A DNA stretch of 64,000 nt from Streptosporangium brasiliense (GCF_030811595.1 NZ_JAUSRB010000002.1:5890001-5954000); one strand, 5' to 3'; shown: positions 16,118-24,522, numbered from the stretch's first letter. Translations and numbers: made by a program. Notes: generated by a model not told the origin, from the letters alone.

Positions 16118-16228
16118 ATGACAGCGTACGTAGGGGTGGGTGCCGGCGGCTCACCCTCCTCGCGGCCGGCGGCCGGACGGGCCGCCGGGTGGCGCGCCGC
16201 GCTCCCGCCTGCCCGAGGTGGGGCGTGA
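16118..16228 (+). CDS. Short leader ORF (36 aa) coupled to the CBS gene
   Basis: ATG 16118 has a strong GAGGAG ribosome site 6 bases upstream and encodes 36 residues starting MTAYVGVGAGGS and ending PPARGGA. Its stop TGA (16226-16228) overlaps the ATG of the CBS gene as TGATG, so translation is probably coupled. The start could be a truncated universal-stress-type gene or a true leader peptide; it is too short to tell. Confidence 0.45.
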   Translation: MTAYVGVGAGGSPSSRPAAGRAAGWRAALPPARGGA

Positions 16229-16707
16229 TGGACGTGCGCGAGCTCACGGTGGCGCAGGTGATGAGCCGGACGCTGGTCGCCGTCGACTCCGAGGAGTCCC
16301 CGCTGCTGGCATGGGAGATCATGCGCCGCGCGGGTGTCCACCACCTGCCGGTCGTCGACAGGCGTGGCTGCCTGCGCGGCGTCCTCACCCGGGAGGACCT
16401 CACCGCCCGCTGGTCCGGTGGGCCGGCCGAGCAGTCGCACCTGCCCGTCCACACGTTGCTGGCCGGCCACCGCTGCCCGCACACCACCCTCGACGCGTCC
16501 CTGGCCTACGCCGCGGCGGTCATGGTCAGCGCCGGTGTCGACGCCATCCCGATCCTGGGAGAGTCGAACAGGCTGGTGGGGATGGTGACCGCCACCGACG
16601 TGATGCGGGCGGTGGCCGGCCACATCACCGGGGAGGACGGGTCTCCGGAGCTGATGACGGGAGTGTTCCGCCTGGTCCCGGTCCTGCCCCGGCTCCCGGC
16701 GGAGTGA
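16228..16707 (+). CDS. CBS-domain-pair protein
   Basis: Protein of 159 residues made of two CBS domains: VAQVMSRTLVAVDSEESPLLAWEIM...LPVVDRRGCLRGVLTREDL and a second one with VMVSAGVDAIPILGE...LVGMVTATDVMRAV (given as spans, residues about 6-62 and 78-140). Such stand-alone pairs bind adenosine nucleotides and often belong to low-oxygen regulons, like Hrp1 in mycobacteria. The ATG at 16228 overlaps the leader stop; GTG 16225 is also in frame. Its target is unknown. Confidence 0.9.
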   Translation: MDVRELTVAQVMSRTLVAVDSEESPLLAWEIMRRAGVHHLPVVDRRGCLRGVLTREDLTARWSGGPAEQSHLPVHTLLAGHRCPHTTLDASLAYAAAVMVSAGVDAIPILGESNRLVGMVTATDVMRAVAGHITGEDGSPELMTGVFRLVPVLPRLPAE

Positions 16708-16874
16708 CGCCGGACCACTGCCGGCCTCCGGCCGGCGACGACTGGCGCGCCCGTCAGCGGGCATCCTCCTGACATGCCGTGTCATCCGTGGAACGCGGTT
16801 CTCCGGATGACCATGGATCAGCCTCGTGGCCGGTGGTCCCGCGGGCGGCCGGACATGAGTGGAAGGAGGTCGCC

Positions 16875-17759
16875 GTGCAACATTTCGACGTGGCGATCAT
16901 CGGCGGTGGGCCCGCCGGGCTGACGGCGGCCATGACGTTCAGCCGCTCCCGGCGCCGGGTGGTGGTCCTGGACTCCGCGCGGCCGCCCCGGAACGCCTCG
17001 GCCGGGCAGGTGCACGGCATCGTGGGCCTCGACGGGGTCAGCCCTGCCGAATACCGCCACCGCGCCTGGGACGACCTGGGCAGATACGGCATGGCCGAGC
17101 TGCACGAGGCCACCGGCACCGATGTGGCCCCCGCCCCCGAGGGGGGGTTCACCGTCACCACCGAGGACGGCGGGCCGGTCTGGGCCCGGCGTGTGCTGCT
17201 CACCGCGGGAATGGTCGACCTCCCCCCTGAGATCGAGGGGTTCGCCGAATGCTGGGGCAAGACGGTCATCCACTGTCCGTTCTGCCTGGGCTGGGAGAAC
17301 CGGGACCGCACCTGGGGCGTGGTGACCCGCGACCCCGAGTCCGCCGCGACGGCCGCCGCCGCGGTCTCCGCCTGGAGCGAGGACGTGATCGTCCTGGCCG
17401 ACGGCGCCATGCCGGAGGGCGGCCGGGACGCGAAGGTCGTCGAGGGGAGGATCCGCGGGCTGCACCACTCGGACGGGGAGCTGCGCGCGGTCGAACTGGC
17501 CGACGGCACGATCGTCGAGCGGCAGACCCTGCTGTGGCGGCTCGGCCGGCGGCCGGTGCCGCTGGTCTCCCACCTCGCCGAGCATCGTGGCCTGGCGGTG
17601 GGCCAGGACGGCCACGTGGAGGTCGACGGCTCCTTCCGCACCAGCGTGCCCGGCCTCTACGCCGCCGGAGGCCTCGTCACCGAGTCCCAGGCTGCGGTCG
17701 AGTCCGCCGCGGCCGGGGCCTGCGCCGCCTTCCAGATCATCTCCGATGACATCCGGTGA
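16875..17759 (+). CDS. Thioredoxin-reductase-like FAD/NAD(P) oxidoreductase
   Basis: Flavoprotein of 294 residues with an N-terminal FAD site VAIIGGGPAGL, a CPFC redox pair (about residues 134-137) in HCPFCLGWENRD, and a C-terminal FAD site SVPGLYAAGG. The HCP(Y/F)C.GWE.RD context matches the GliT/HlmI-type branch rather than classical TrxB, which has CATC. The NADPH-binding part between is reduced (WGVVTRDPESA), with no clear GxGxxA, so it may use another electron donor. Start GTG 16875 has AGGAGG 5 bases upstream. It follows the CBS gene on the same strand and has a weak DevR-like site upstream. Confidence 0.85.
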   Translation: MQHFDVAIIGGGPAGLTAAMTFSRSRRRVVVLDSARPPRNASAGQVHGIVGLDGVSPAEYRHRAWDDLGRYGMAELHEATGTDVAPAPEGGFTVTTEDGGPVWARRVLLTAGMVDLPPEIEGFAECWGKTVIHCPFCLGWENRDRTWGVVTRDPESAATAAAAVSAWSEDVIVLADGAMPEGGRDAKVVEGRIRGLHHSDGELRAVELADGTIVERQTLLWRLGRRPVPLVSHLAEHRGLAVGQDGHVEVDGSFRTSVPGLYAAGGLVTESQAAVESAAAGACAAFQIISDDIR

Positions 17760-17768
17760 CCGCCGGGT

Positions 17769-18206
17769 TCAGCCGTCGGCGGCCCAGCCGTGGGCACTCC
17801 GCAGGACGGCGGCGACCCGGGCGAACCGGTCGCGCTCCAGAACCGATCCCTCGCGCCGGATGTCACTCTCGTCGAGCTCGAAGATCCGGTCCAGGCGCAG
17901 GTAGGAGACCCGGTTGTCCCGGTCCCAGAGACCGGGGCCGATCTCCAGCCAGTCGCGGGAGTCGCCGCCGCGGCTGGACAGCATCATCGCCAGCAGTCTC
18001 CGCCCGTGACGGCCGACGACCAGCAGCGGCCGGTCCTTGCCCCGCTCCGGATCCTCCTCATAGGGGACCCAGGCCCAGACGATCTCACCGGGGTCGGCGA
18101 GCCCGTCCAGGTCGGGGGAGTAGGCGAGGGTGGCCGCCCGGTCCACGTCGTGGACCTCCCGCACCGCGCCACGGGCCGGCCGCGGGTCTTCACCAAGGTC
18201 GCGCAT
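17769..18206 (-). CDS. PemK/MazF-family toxin-like protein
   Basis: Protein of 145 residues whose middle, [27 protein letters not shown], is the SH3-like PemK/MazF beta-barrel signature (residues about 40-67), followed by ..LEIGPGLWDRDNRVSYLRLDR... with the GLWDRD-type turn. Typical MazF toxins cut RNA and pair with an upstream antitoxin. No antitoxin-sized gene lies on either side, so this may be a solitary domestic member. Its end is 9 bp from the convergent reductase gene. ATG 18206 or GTG 18209 may be used. Confidence 0.75.
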   Translation of the reverse strand: MRDLGEDPRPARGAVREVHDVDRAATLAYSPDLDGLADPGEIVWAWVPYEEDPERGKDRPLLVVGRHGRRLLAMMLSSRGGDSRDWLEIGPGLWDRDNRVSYLRLDRIFELDESDIRREGSVLERDRFARVAAVLRSAHGWAADG

Positions 18207-18215
18207 CACGGCATC

Positions 18216-20465
18216 TTATTGGACGGACGGCGGGGGCGGGCCGCCGTCCCGGCCCCGCGGGGCACGGGGCCGGGCGGCGGGCGGCCCGCTCTCCTCCGGG
18301 GCGGGGGCGGGGGCCGGGTCGCTCTCCGGATCAGGGACCGGGTCGGCGGTGGGGCACAGCAGGAGCAGGGCGATGTCGTCGCTGCGGTGGCCGGTCGGGC
18401 GGGCGTGCCGGATCAGGGCGTCGGCCAGGTCCTCGAGATTCTGCTCACCGGTGCGCGCCAGTTCGGCGCCGAGATCGGCCAGGGCGTCGTCGAGGTCGGT
18501 CCCGGGGGTCTCGATCAGGCCGTCGGTGTAGAGGGCCAGGATGGAGCCGGCCTCCAGGAGGACCTCGGTGCACGGGTACTCGGCTCCGGGATCGACGCCC
18601 AGCAGCAGTCCGCCGGGTATGTCCAGCACCCGCACGTCGCCGTCGGGGTGGCGCAGGAGGGGCTGGGGATGGCCGGCGCGGGCCAGGTGCGCCACGCGGC
18701 GGCGCAGGTCGAGCTGGACGTAGACGCAGGTGGCGAACAGGCCGGGGTCCAGGTCGGCCAGCAGGTGGTTGGTGCGGGCCAGGACCTCGGCCGGGCCGGC
18801 GCCGGTCGTGGCGTAGGCGCGCACCGCGGTGCGCAGCTGGCCCATGAGGGCCGCGGCGGTGACGTTGTGCCCTTGGACGTCACCGACGACGGCGGCGACG
18901 GTGTCGTCGGTGAGCCGGATGACGTCGTAGAAGTCTCCCCCGATCTCCATGCCTTCGGTGCCGGGGAGATAGCGGGCGGCCGCGGTCAGGCCCGGCAGGC
19001 GGGGCAGGGCGTGGGGCAGCAGGCTCTCCTGCAGACCGTGGGCGAGCTCCAGCTTGGCGTCGTAGAGACGCGCGCGTTCCAGCGCCTGGGCGATCAGGCC
19101 GCCGAGTGAGGTCAGTACGGCGCGCTCTTCGACGGTGAAGTGATGGGGCTGGGAGAAGGCGAGCACGCAGGTGCCGACGGGCCGGTCGGAGGCGATCAGC
19201 GGCAGGAACGCCCAGGCGGCCATCCCGTCGTCCGGGGCGACGGCCATGGGGTAGATCTGGTCCATCTCCTCCGGGGACTCGAAGAAGCTGGGCACTCCGG
19301 TGACCATCGTCCGCGTGCTCGGGGTGGGCGATCTCAGCGGGAGGCGGTCGTACTGCGCGGTGATCTCGGGGGGATAGCCCCGGTGGCCGACGACGCCCAG
19401 CCGGCCGTCCTCGGCCGTCAGCAGGGCCAGGGCCTGTCCGCCGAAGGCGGGCATCATCTGGTCGGCGACCAGGTCCACCACGTCCTGGACGCCCGCGGCC
19501 TGGGTCAGCGCGCTTGCCAGGTGAAGGACGTGATAGATCGCCCCGACCCGGGTGGGGATCGCCGGGTCGACCGACGGCGCGGGCGCCGGGACGTCCCCCG
19601 GTTCCACCGGCGCCGGGGTGATGCGCACGGTGATGCCCGAGCCGAGCGGGTACAGATCGAAGGACAGCCACAGGTCCGGAGGGCGCAGCGCCACGAAGGA
19701 GGTCGGCTGCCGGCTGACCATCGCCGCGCGGTAGCGGTCCTCGTACACCGGATCGTTCAGCCAGGGCAGCACCCTCCAGGGCCGGGCGCCGACCAGCCGC
19801 CGGGGCGACTCGCCGATCAGCGCGGCTCCCCGCGGGCTGATGAAGGTGAGGCGGCCGTGGTCGTCCATGGCGCATATCCCCTCCGGCAGGCGCGCCACCA
19901 TCGTCTCCAGCGCCTCGGCCCGGCCCCCGCCGGGCGGGCCGGGCACGTACGGCTCCAGACCCGCTCGGAGCGGCGGGCCGGTCCGGGGGATCTTCTCGAG
20001 CCCCCGCGCCAGGTCGGTGGCGGCGGCGGCGAGACGGTCGCGTTCGCCGGAGGACAGCCGCGAGGGGTGGGAGCAGGGCCAGAGCACGAACATCCCCCCG
20101 CAGGGGGCTGTGTCGGTGGCCAGCGGCAGCGCGGCCATGCGGAACTGGTAAGGCAGGGCGAGCGCCAGGCCCGGGTAGCAGCGGACCATCTCCTCCTCGC
20201 CCTCCACCCACACCAGCCGCCCCTCCCGCAGGGCGACGGCCACCGGGATCGGGGCGGTCAGGCTGATCCGTTCCCACGGGCGGACGAACTCCCGCGGCAG
20301 CCCCTCTATCACCGCCAGCTCCAGCACCTGGCCGCCGGGCTCCAGGCGGTAGATCCCGCCTGTGTGGGCACCGACCTCCTCCAGCACGCCGAGGAGGTCC
20401 ACGGCCAGCGCGTCGCGGCCGTCTCCGTCGGGCCTGCCGTCGGGGGGAGAGAACCGTGCCGCCAC
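18216..20465 (-). CDS. SpoIIE/PP2C-type phosphatase with GAF and PAS sensor domains
   Basis: Cytosolic signalling protein of 749 residues. An N-terminal GAF-like domain (residues about 15-165) is followed by a PAS domain (AMDDHGRLTFISPRGAALIGESPRRLVG as span near 205-235), a second GAF domain (about 320-470), and a C-terminal PP2C domain with EIGGDFYDVI, GDVQGHN and HPQPLL (about 505-730). Such proteins dephosphorylate anti-anti-sigma factors in response to a ligand or redox signal. No anti-sigma partner is adjacent. A disordered Pro/Ala-rich tail ends it. Only 6 bp separate its stop from the PemK-like start, so the two form one transcript. Confidence 0.92.
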   Translation of the reverse strand: MAARFSPPDGRPDGDGRDALAVDLLGVLEEVGAHTGGIYRLEPGGQVLELAVIEGLPREFVRPWERISLTAPIPVAVALREGRLVWVEGEEEMVRCYPGLALALPYQFRMAALPLATDTAPCGGMFVLWPCSHPSRLSSGERDRLAAAATDLARGLEKIPRTGPPLRAGLEPYVPGPPGGGRAEALETMVARLPEGICAMDDHGRLTFISPRGAALIGESPRRLVGARPWRVLPWLNDPVYEDRYRAAMVSRQPTSFVALRPPDLWLSFDLYPLGSGITVRITPAPVEPGDVPAPAPSVDPAIPTRVGAIYHVLHLASALTQAAGVQDVVDLVADQMMPAFGGQALALLTAEDGRLGVVGHRGYPPEITAQYDRLPLRSPTPSTRTMVTGVPSFFESPEEMDQIYPMAVAPDDGMAAWAFLPLIASDRPVGTCVLAFSQPHHFTVEERAVLTSLGGLIAQALERARLYDAKLELAHGLQESLLPHALPRLPGLTAAARYLPGTEGMEIGGDFYDVIRLTDDTVAAVVGDVQGHNVTAAALMGQLRTAVRAYATTGAGPAEVLARTNHLLADLDPGLFATCVYVQLDLRRRVAHLARAGHPQPLLRHPDGDVRVLDIPGGLLLGVDPGAEYPCTEVLLEAGSILALYTDGLIETPGTDLDDALADLGAELARTGEQNLEDLADALIRHARPTGHRSDDIALLLLCPTADPVPDPESDPAPAPAPEESGPPAARPRAPRGRDGGPPPPSVQ

Positions 20466-20801
20466 GGTCAGCGCCTCGTTCCCCGGCCCGCGGCCCGCGA
20501 GATGATCATGCCGCCCTGCCGTCGCACCCTGGATCCCCCGCCCGCGGCAGGCCGGTCAGACCCCTGTCTCTGCCCTGTCAATCGACATGACCTAATGCGC
20601 ATATATGGACGATACCCCCGCTGACCAGGGGTTTTGAAACCTCTGCGGCACGCCGGGTCCCGGGCTCCGAGCCCGCCGGGCTGCACGCCGCTGACGCACC
20701 CGGCGCCGCACGCGCCGCGGACCGGGGGCCGGGGAGCGGCGGCGTGAGAGGTCCGTGCGTACGGGCCGGGCTCGGCGTCCGGCGCTCCCCGGCTCCGGAC
20801 G
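20466..20801. other. Intergenic region upstream of the phosphatase
   Basis: No gene is supported here. An imperfect inverted repeat, AGGGGTTT-TG-AAACCTCT (about 20627-20644, one mismatch), and an AT-rich patch with GCATATATGG (about 20598) stand out from the GC-rich surroundings and probably mark the phosphatase promoter region. The regulator that might bind is unknown. Confidence 0.5.
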
Positions 20802-21461
20802 CTAGGAGTCCAGGGCCCGGACGGCCTGGGGGACGGGGGTGTCCCCGCTGGTGAGCTCCAGGGTCCGGTGCCGGCCGCCGGCGGTCTCCAGCAGCGCGGC
20901 GATCACCGCGGCGACGTCGTCGCGGGGCACCTGCCCGCGGGGCAGCGGCGGGTCCGAGAGGGTGACCAGGGCCGTTCCGGGGCTGTCGGTGAGCGCTCCG
21001 GGGCGCAGTATCGTCCAGTCCAGGTCACGGGCCCGCAGGTCGTCCTCCGCCTCGGTCTTGGCCCTGATGTAGGCCGCCCAGACCTCGTCGCCGCCCGGTC
21101 CGGGCGGCCGGCCGGCCCCCATGGACGAGATCTGGATGAAGCGGCGGACCCCGGCGCGCTCGGCCGCGTCGGCCAGCAGGACCGAGGCCGCGCGGTCGAC
21201 GGTGTCCTTGCGGGCCGCGCCGCTGCCGGGCCCCGCTCCGGCGGCGAACACCACGGCCCCGGCTCCCTCCAGATGGGCGGCCACCTCCTCCACCCCGGCC
21301 CCCTCCAGGTCGCACAGGACTGCCTGGGCCCCGGCCGCCTGGAGCGCGGATGCCTGCTCCGGCCTGCGGATCAGCCCGACCGGCCGGTCGCCACGCCCGG
21401 CGAGCAGCCGCTCCAGGCGCAGCGCGATCTTCCCGTGTCCACCCGCGATGACTGTGCGCAT
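20802..21461 (-). CDS. NAD(P)-binding Rossmann-fold protein (atypical SDR, YhfK-like)
   Basis: Protein of 219 residues starting TVIAGGHGKIALRL, the GGxGxI dinucleotide loop of the atypical short-chain dehydrogenase group that includes NmrA- and YhfK-like proteins. RFIQISSMGA and AYIRAKTEAEDDLR carry the conserved Ser and YxxxK-like element. ILRPGALTDSPGTA follows as in the family. Likely an NADP-binding reductase or redox sensor. ATG 21461 is the natural start, since the sequence upstream is tandem-repeat DNA. Confidence 0.85.
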   Translation of the reverse strand: MRTVIAGGHGKIALRLERLLAGRGDRPVGLIRRPEQASALQAAGAQAVLCDLEGAGVEEVAAHLEGAGAVVFAAGAGPGSGAARKDTVDRAASVLLADAAERAGVRRFIQISSMGAGRPPGPGGDEVWAAYIRAKTEAEDDLRARDLDWTILRPGALTDSPGTALVTLSDPPLPRGQVPRDDVAAVIAALLETAGGRHRTLELTSGDTPVPQAVRALDS

Positions 21462-21470
21462 GTCGGTTAC

Positions 21471-21608
21471 CCCCGGATGATCCTCGCACGCGGTATGTAC
21501 CCCTCCGGGATGATCCCCGCACGGTCGTGCGGCCCGCACCCCGGACGGTCCCCGCACGGCCGTACGGCCCGCACCCCGGACGATCTCCGCGCGGCCTCCG
21601 GCCCGTAC
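21471..21608. repeat. Four imperfect 30-38-bp tandem repeats
   Basis: Units start at about 21471, 21501, 21539 and 21573, each of the form CCCCGGAYGRTCCCCGCACG followed by (G)GYCGTRCGGCCCGCA. Units 2 and 3 are the most alike. The array lies directly upstream of the Rossmann-fold gene and would be in its 5' untranslated region or promoter. Each unit has a small internal hairpin, so the array may fold as RNA. Confidence 0.7.
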
Positions 21609-21689
21609 CCGGCGGGCCATGCCCGGGGGCGCGCTGACCGGGGTGACCCCGCGCTCCGCCGCCGGGGCCGCAGTCGGGGCCGGGGGAGC

Positions 21690-22511
21690 TCAGCGGGCGG
21701 GGTCCTGCGGCGGATACGGGCTCTGCCCGGCCCGGATCGCCGCGGCCATCCGGGCCGTGTACGCCTGCACGGCCCGGTGCAGGCCTGGCCCGAAGCTCAC
21801 GCGGGCCACCCCGAGCGCGGCCAGCTCCTCCAGCGAGGGCGTGCCGGCGTGGAACAGGATGTTGACCGGGCCGTCGATCCCCTCGGCCAGCGCCCGGATC
21901 ACCTCGGCCTCGGAGACGATGATCGGGTAGACGCAGTCGGCGCCGGCCCGGAGGTAGTCGCGCCCGCGCCGGACCGATTCGGCGAGCCGGTCGGCGGGGG
22001 ACCCGGTGCCGTGCAGGTAGGTGTCGACCCGTGCGTTGATCACCAGGTCGACGCCCGCGCCGGCGGCCGCGGCGCGGACGGCGGACAGGAAGTCGGCCTG
22101 CTCTCCGGCGTCGACCATCCGGCCCGTGCGGGGATCGGAGTCCTCGAGGTTGCAGCCGACTGCGCCGGTGGCGGCCAGCCGCTCCACCAGCTCCGCGGGC
22201 TCCAGGCCGTAGCCGCGCTCCAGGTCGGCGGTGACGGGGGCGCCGACCGCCCGGACGATCCGGCCGACCGCGGCCAGCATCTCCGCGACCGGCGTGTCCT
22301 GCCCGTCGTCGTAGCCGAGCGACGCGGCGACCGCGGCGCTGCCGGTGGCGATCACCGGGAAGCCGGCCGCCTCGACGGCACGGGCCGACCCGGCGTCCCA
22401 GACGTTGGGCAGCACCAGCGGGCTGCCCGGCACGTGCAGCGCCCGCAGGGCCGCCGCCCTCTCGGCGGCTCCGGTGGCCGCCGTCCCGTCCCCGATGGTC
22501 TCCATGCTCAT
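21690..22511 (-). CDS. Isocitrate lyase/phosphoenolpyruvate mutase family protein
   Basis: TIM-barrel enzyme of 273 residues. LVLPNVWDAGSARAVEAAGFPVIATGS, VTADLERGYG and VGCNLEDSDP mark the PEP-mutase/carboxyphosphonoenolpyruvate-mutase branch; VINARVDTYL follows. The catalytic Cys of isocitrate lyase is absent, as in this branch. Related proteins act as oxaloacetate decarboxylases, methylisocitrate lyases or C-P bond enzymes; the substrate cannot be told. It stands alone on the minus strand, with no phosphonate genes next to it. Confidence 0.9.
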   Translation of the reverse strand: MSMETIGDGTAATGAAERAAALRALHVPGSPLVLPNVWDAGSARAVEAAGFPVIATGSAAVAASLGYDDGQDTPVAEMLAAVGRIVRAVGAPVTADLERGYGLEPAELVERLAATGAVGCNLEDSDPRTGRMVDAGEQADFLSAVRAAAAGAGVDLVINARVDTYLHGTGSPADRLAESVRRGRDYLRAGADCVYPIIVSEAEVIRALAEGIDGPVNILFHAGTPSLEELAALGVARVSFGPGLHRAVQAYTARMAAAIRAGQSPYPPQDPAR

Positions 22512-22600
22512 GGACGGACCCTAACCGCCCGCCCGGCCCGCTCCCAGATCCAATACGGGAGCGGCCGGCTGGGCCACCCGCCGGGACGGGCCGGGACGGC

Positions 22601-22639
22601 GGAGACCCCCGGCGTCCGAAGTGGACGCCGGGGGTCTCC
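22601..22639. terminator. Strong hairpin terminator downstream of rbpA
   Basis: Perfect 17-bp arms (22601-22617, 22623-22639) with a 5-base loop, 9 bp past the rbpA stop. It separates rbpA from the phosphonomutase-family gene on the same strand. Confidence 0.88.
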
Positions 22640-22647
22640 CGAGCCGG

Positions 22648-22992
22648 TCAGGCGCTCTTGCGGCGCTGGGCGCGTAGAATCGCCAGGCGCTCGTTGAGCA
22701 CTTCCTCCAGGTCCTCGATCGTGCGGCGCTCCAGCAGCATGTCCCAGTGTGTCCGTGGGGGCTTGGCCTTCTTGGCCTCCGGCAGCTCGCCGTCGACCCG
22801 GATGGCGGTCGCGCCGCACATGCGGCACTCCCAGGTCGCCGGGATCTCTGCCTCAGCGGCGAGCGGAACGTCGAATCGATGGCCCTTCGGGCAGGTGTAG
22901 GACACCTCCTGGCGCGGGGCCAGATCGGTGTTGCGGTCGTTCTCGTAGCTGGTCGCCCCGAGTCGGGTACCGCGTAGCGCACGCTCGCCCAT
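22648..22992 (-). CDS. rbpA: RNA polymerase-binding protein RbpA
   Basis: Essential-type actinobacterial transcription factor of 114 residues that binds the principal sigma factor and stabilises the open promoter complex. It starts MGERALRGTRLGATSYENDR, the conserved N-terminal tail. The zinc-ribbon-like core has Cys34, His38, Cys56 and Cys59. The C-terminal sigma-interaction domain is THWDMLLERRTIEDLEEVLNERL (as span, residues about 81-104). An exact GGAAT-N18-GTT promoter upstream means sigma-R, so it is induced by thiol oxidation, as known for Streptomyces rbpA. Confidence 0.97.
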   Translation of the reverse strand: MGERALRGTRLGATSYENDRNTDLAPRQEVSYTCPKGHRFDVPLAAEAEIPATWECRMCGATAIRVDGELPEAKKAKPPRTHWDMLLERRTIEDLEEVLNERLAILRAQRRKSA

Positions 22993-23046
22993 GTCTCAAT
23001 GCCTCCTGAGGGCCCCGTCGTGAGGGGTTCGTCTCCCACGGCGTAC

Positions 23047-23072
23047 AACGCTTGATACCGTGTGTGGATTCC
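23047..23072 (-). promoter_or_regulatory. Sigma-R-type promoter of rbpA
   Basis: On the minus strand GGAAT (23072-23068) and GTT (23049-23047) are separated by exactly 18 bases, the sigma-R (SigR/SigH) consensus. It lies about 55 bp upstream of the rbpA start codon. Confidence 0.85.
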
Positions 23073-23139
23073 CACACATGGGGTGATCCAATCGCGCGTT
23101 CTTGACCCGGTCTGCGACAGAGCCCTTTCGGAGAGGGTG

Positions 23140-24495
23140 TCAGATGCGCTCGGGCACCGTGTTCCCGGCCTCGCGGATGGCTCTGGGCAGGTTGACGGCG
23201 GCGAGCAGGACGAAGCCGAGGACAAAGAAGATCACCAGTGAGATGATGCCGAGGCGGTAGCTGTCGGTCAGCTGGAGCGCCAGGGCGAGGGTGAAGGAGC
23301 CGAGGAACGTCGAGCCCTTGTCGCTGATCTCATACAGACTGTAATATTCCGCCTCCTTGCCCGCCGGGATCACGTGCGAGAACAGCGAGCGCGACAGGGC
23401 CTGGGTGCCGCCCATCACGATCGCGATGGCGAAGCCGAGCGCGAAGAACGGCAGCGCCGAGCCCCGGGGGAGGAAGTAGGCCACCGCCACCACGGCCGTC
23501 CAGCCGACCAGCGCGCCCAGCACGACACGCTTGGCCCCGTAGGAGGCGGCCAGACGGCCCAGCAGCAGCGCGCCGCCGAAGGCGACGAACTGCACCATCA
23601 GGATCGCCGCGATCTGCACGGTCTGGCTCAGCCCGAGCTCCTTGTCGGCGTAGGTGGCCGAGAAGGAGATGACGGTCTGCACGCCGTCGTTGTAGATCAG
23701 GTAGGCGACCAGGAAGCCCAGCGTCAGCGGGTAGCGGCGCAGCTCCACGATCGTCCGGCCGAGCTGCCGGAAGGTCCCGGCCACGGCCTGCCCGGCGCTC
23801 TCGGCGCCCGCGGCGAGCGCGCGCCGGTTGCGCAGCCGCAGCATCGGGATGACCGTGAACCCGGCCCACCACACGCCGGCCGAGGACAGGCAGATGCGCA
23901 CGGCGTCGCCCTTGGAGACGCCGAGGGCGTCGTGACCGAGGAAGAGGGCGAGGTTGATGGCCAGCAGTATGCCGCCGCCGAGGTAGCCGAAGCCCCAGCC
24001 CCGGGCGGAGACCTTGTCGCGCTCGTCCGCCGTGGAGATCTCGGGCAGGAACGAGTTGTAGATGACGAACGCGGCGGCGAATCCCAGGTTGGCGATCACG
24101 AACAGCGCCCCGCCCAGCAGGTAGCGGTCACCGGAGAGGAACCAGAAGCAGATCGTGGCCCCGGCGCCGATGTAGGCGAACAGGCCCATGAGCTCCTTCT
24201 TGCGGCCGGTGTGGTCGGCCAGGGCCCCGGCGACGGGCATCAGGATGATCTGCAGGATGGCCGCCGTGCCCACCACGAACGAGTAGTAGGCGCTGGGCCG
24301 CACGTCGAATCCGAGCACGTCCACGTACGGACGGCCCTGGGCGGCGGTCTCGGCGATCGTCGTCAGATACGGGCCGAGGAAGACCGTCAGGACCGTGGAG
24401 TTGAAGGCGGAGTTCGCCCAGTCGTAGAAGTACCAGCCGCGCTGTTCGCGGCGGCGGGCCTGGGGGGAGTCCTCGACGACCTGTTCGGCGGTCAT
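23140..24495 (-). CDS. MFS transporter, UMF1/Atg22-like family
   Basis: Integral membrane protein of 451 residues with about 12 helices. The start RGWYFYDWANSAFNSTVLTVFLGPYL and the later GGTQALSRSLFSHVIP...EYYSLYEIS are hallmarks of the UMF1 family related to yeast Atg22. Bacterial members are thought to export small molecules such as amino acids, but their substrates are largely undetermined. It is transcribed alone on the minus strand. Confidence 0.92.
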   Translation of the reverse strand: MTAEQVVEDSPQARRREQRGWYFYDWANSAFNSTVLTVFLGPYLTTIAETAAQGRPYVDVLGFDVRPSAYYSFVVGTAAILQIILMPVAGALADHTGRKKELMGLFAYIGAGATICFWFLSGDRYLLGGALFVIANLGFAAAFVIYNSFLPEISTADERDKVSARGWGFGYLGGGILLAINLALFLGHDALGVSKGDAVRICLSSAGVWWAGFTVIPMLRLRNRRALAAGAESAGQAVAGTFRQLGRTIVELRRYPLTLGFLVAYLIYNDGVQTVISFSATYADKELGLSQTVQIAAILMVQFVAFGGALLLGRLAASYGAKRVVLGALVGWTAVVAVAYFLPRGSALPFFALGFAIAIVMGGTQALSRSLFSHVIPAGKEAEYYSLYEISDKGSTFLGSFTLALALQLTDSYRLGIISLVIFFVLGFVLLAAVNLPRAIREAGNTVPERI

Positions 24496-24522
24496 GGGCG
24501 GTCCTCGGTTCGCTGGGGGATG

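Noticed and set aside
21471-21608. Possible CRISPR array
   Set aside because: Repeats are contiguous, imperfect and without unique spacers, and no cas gene is present.
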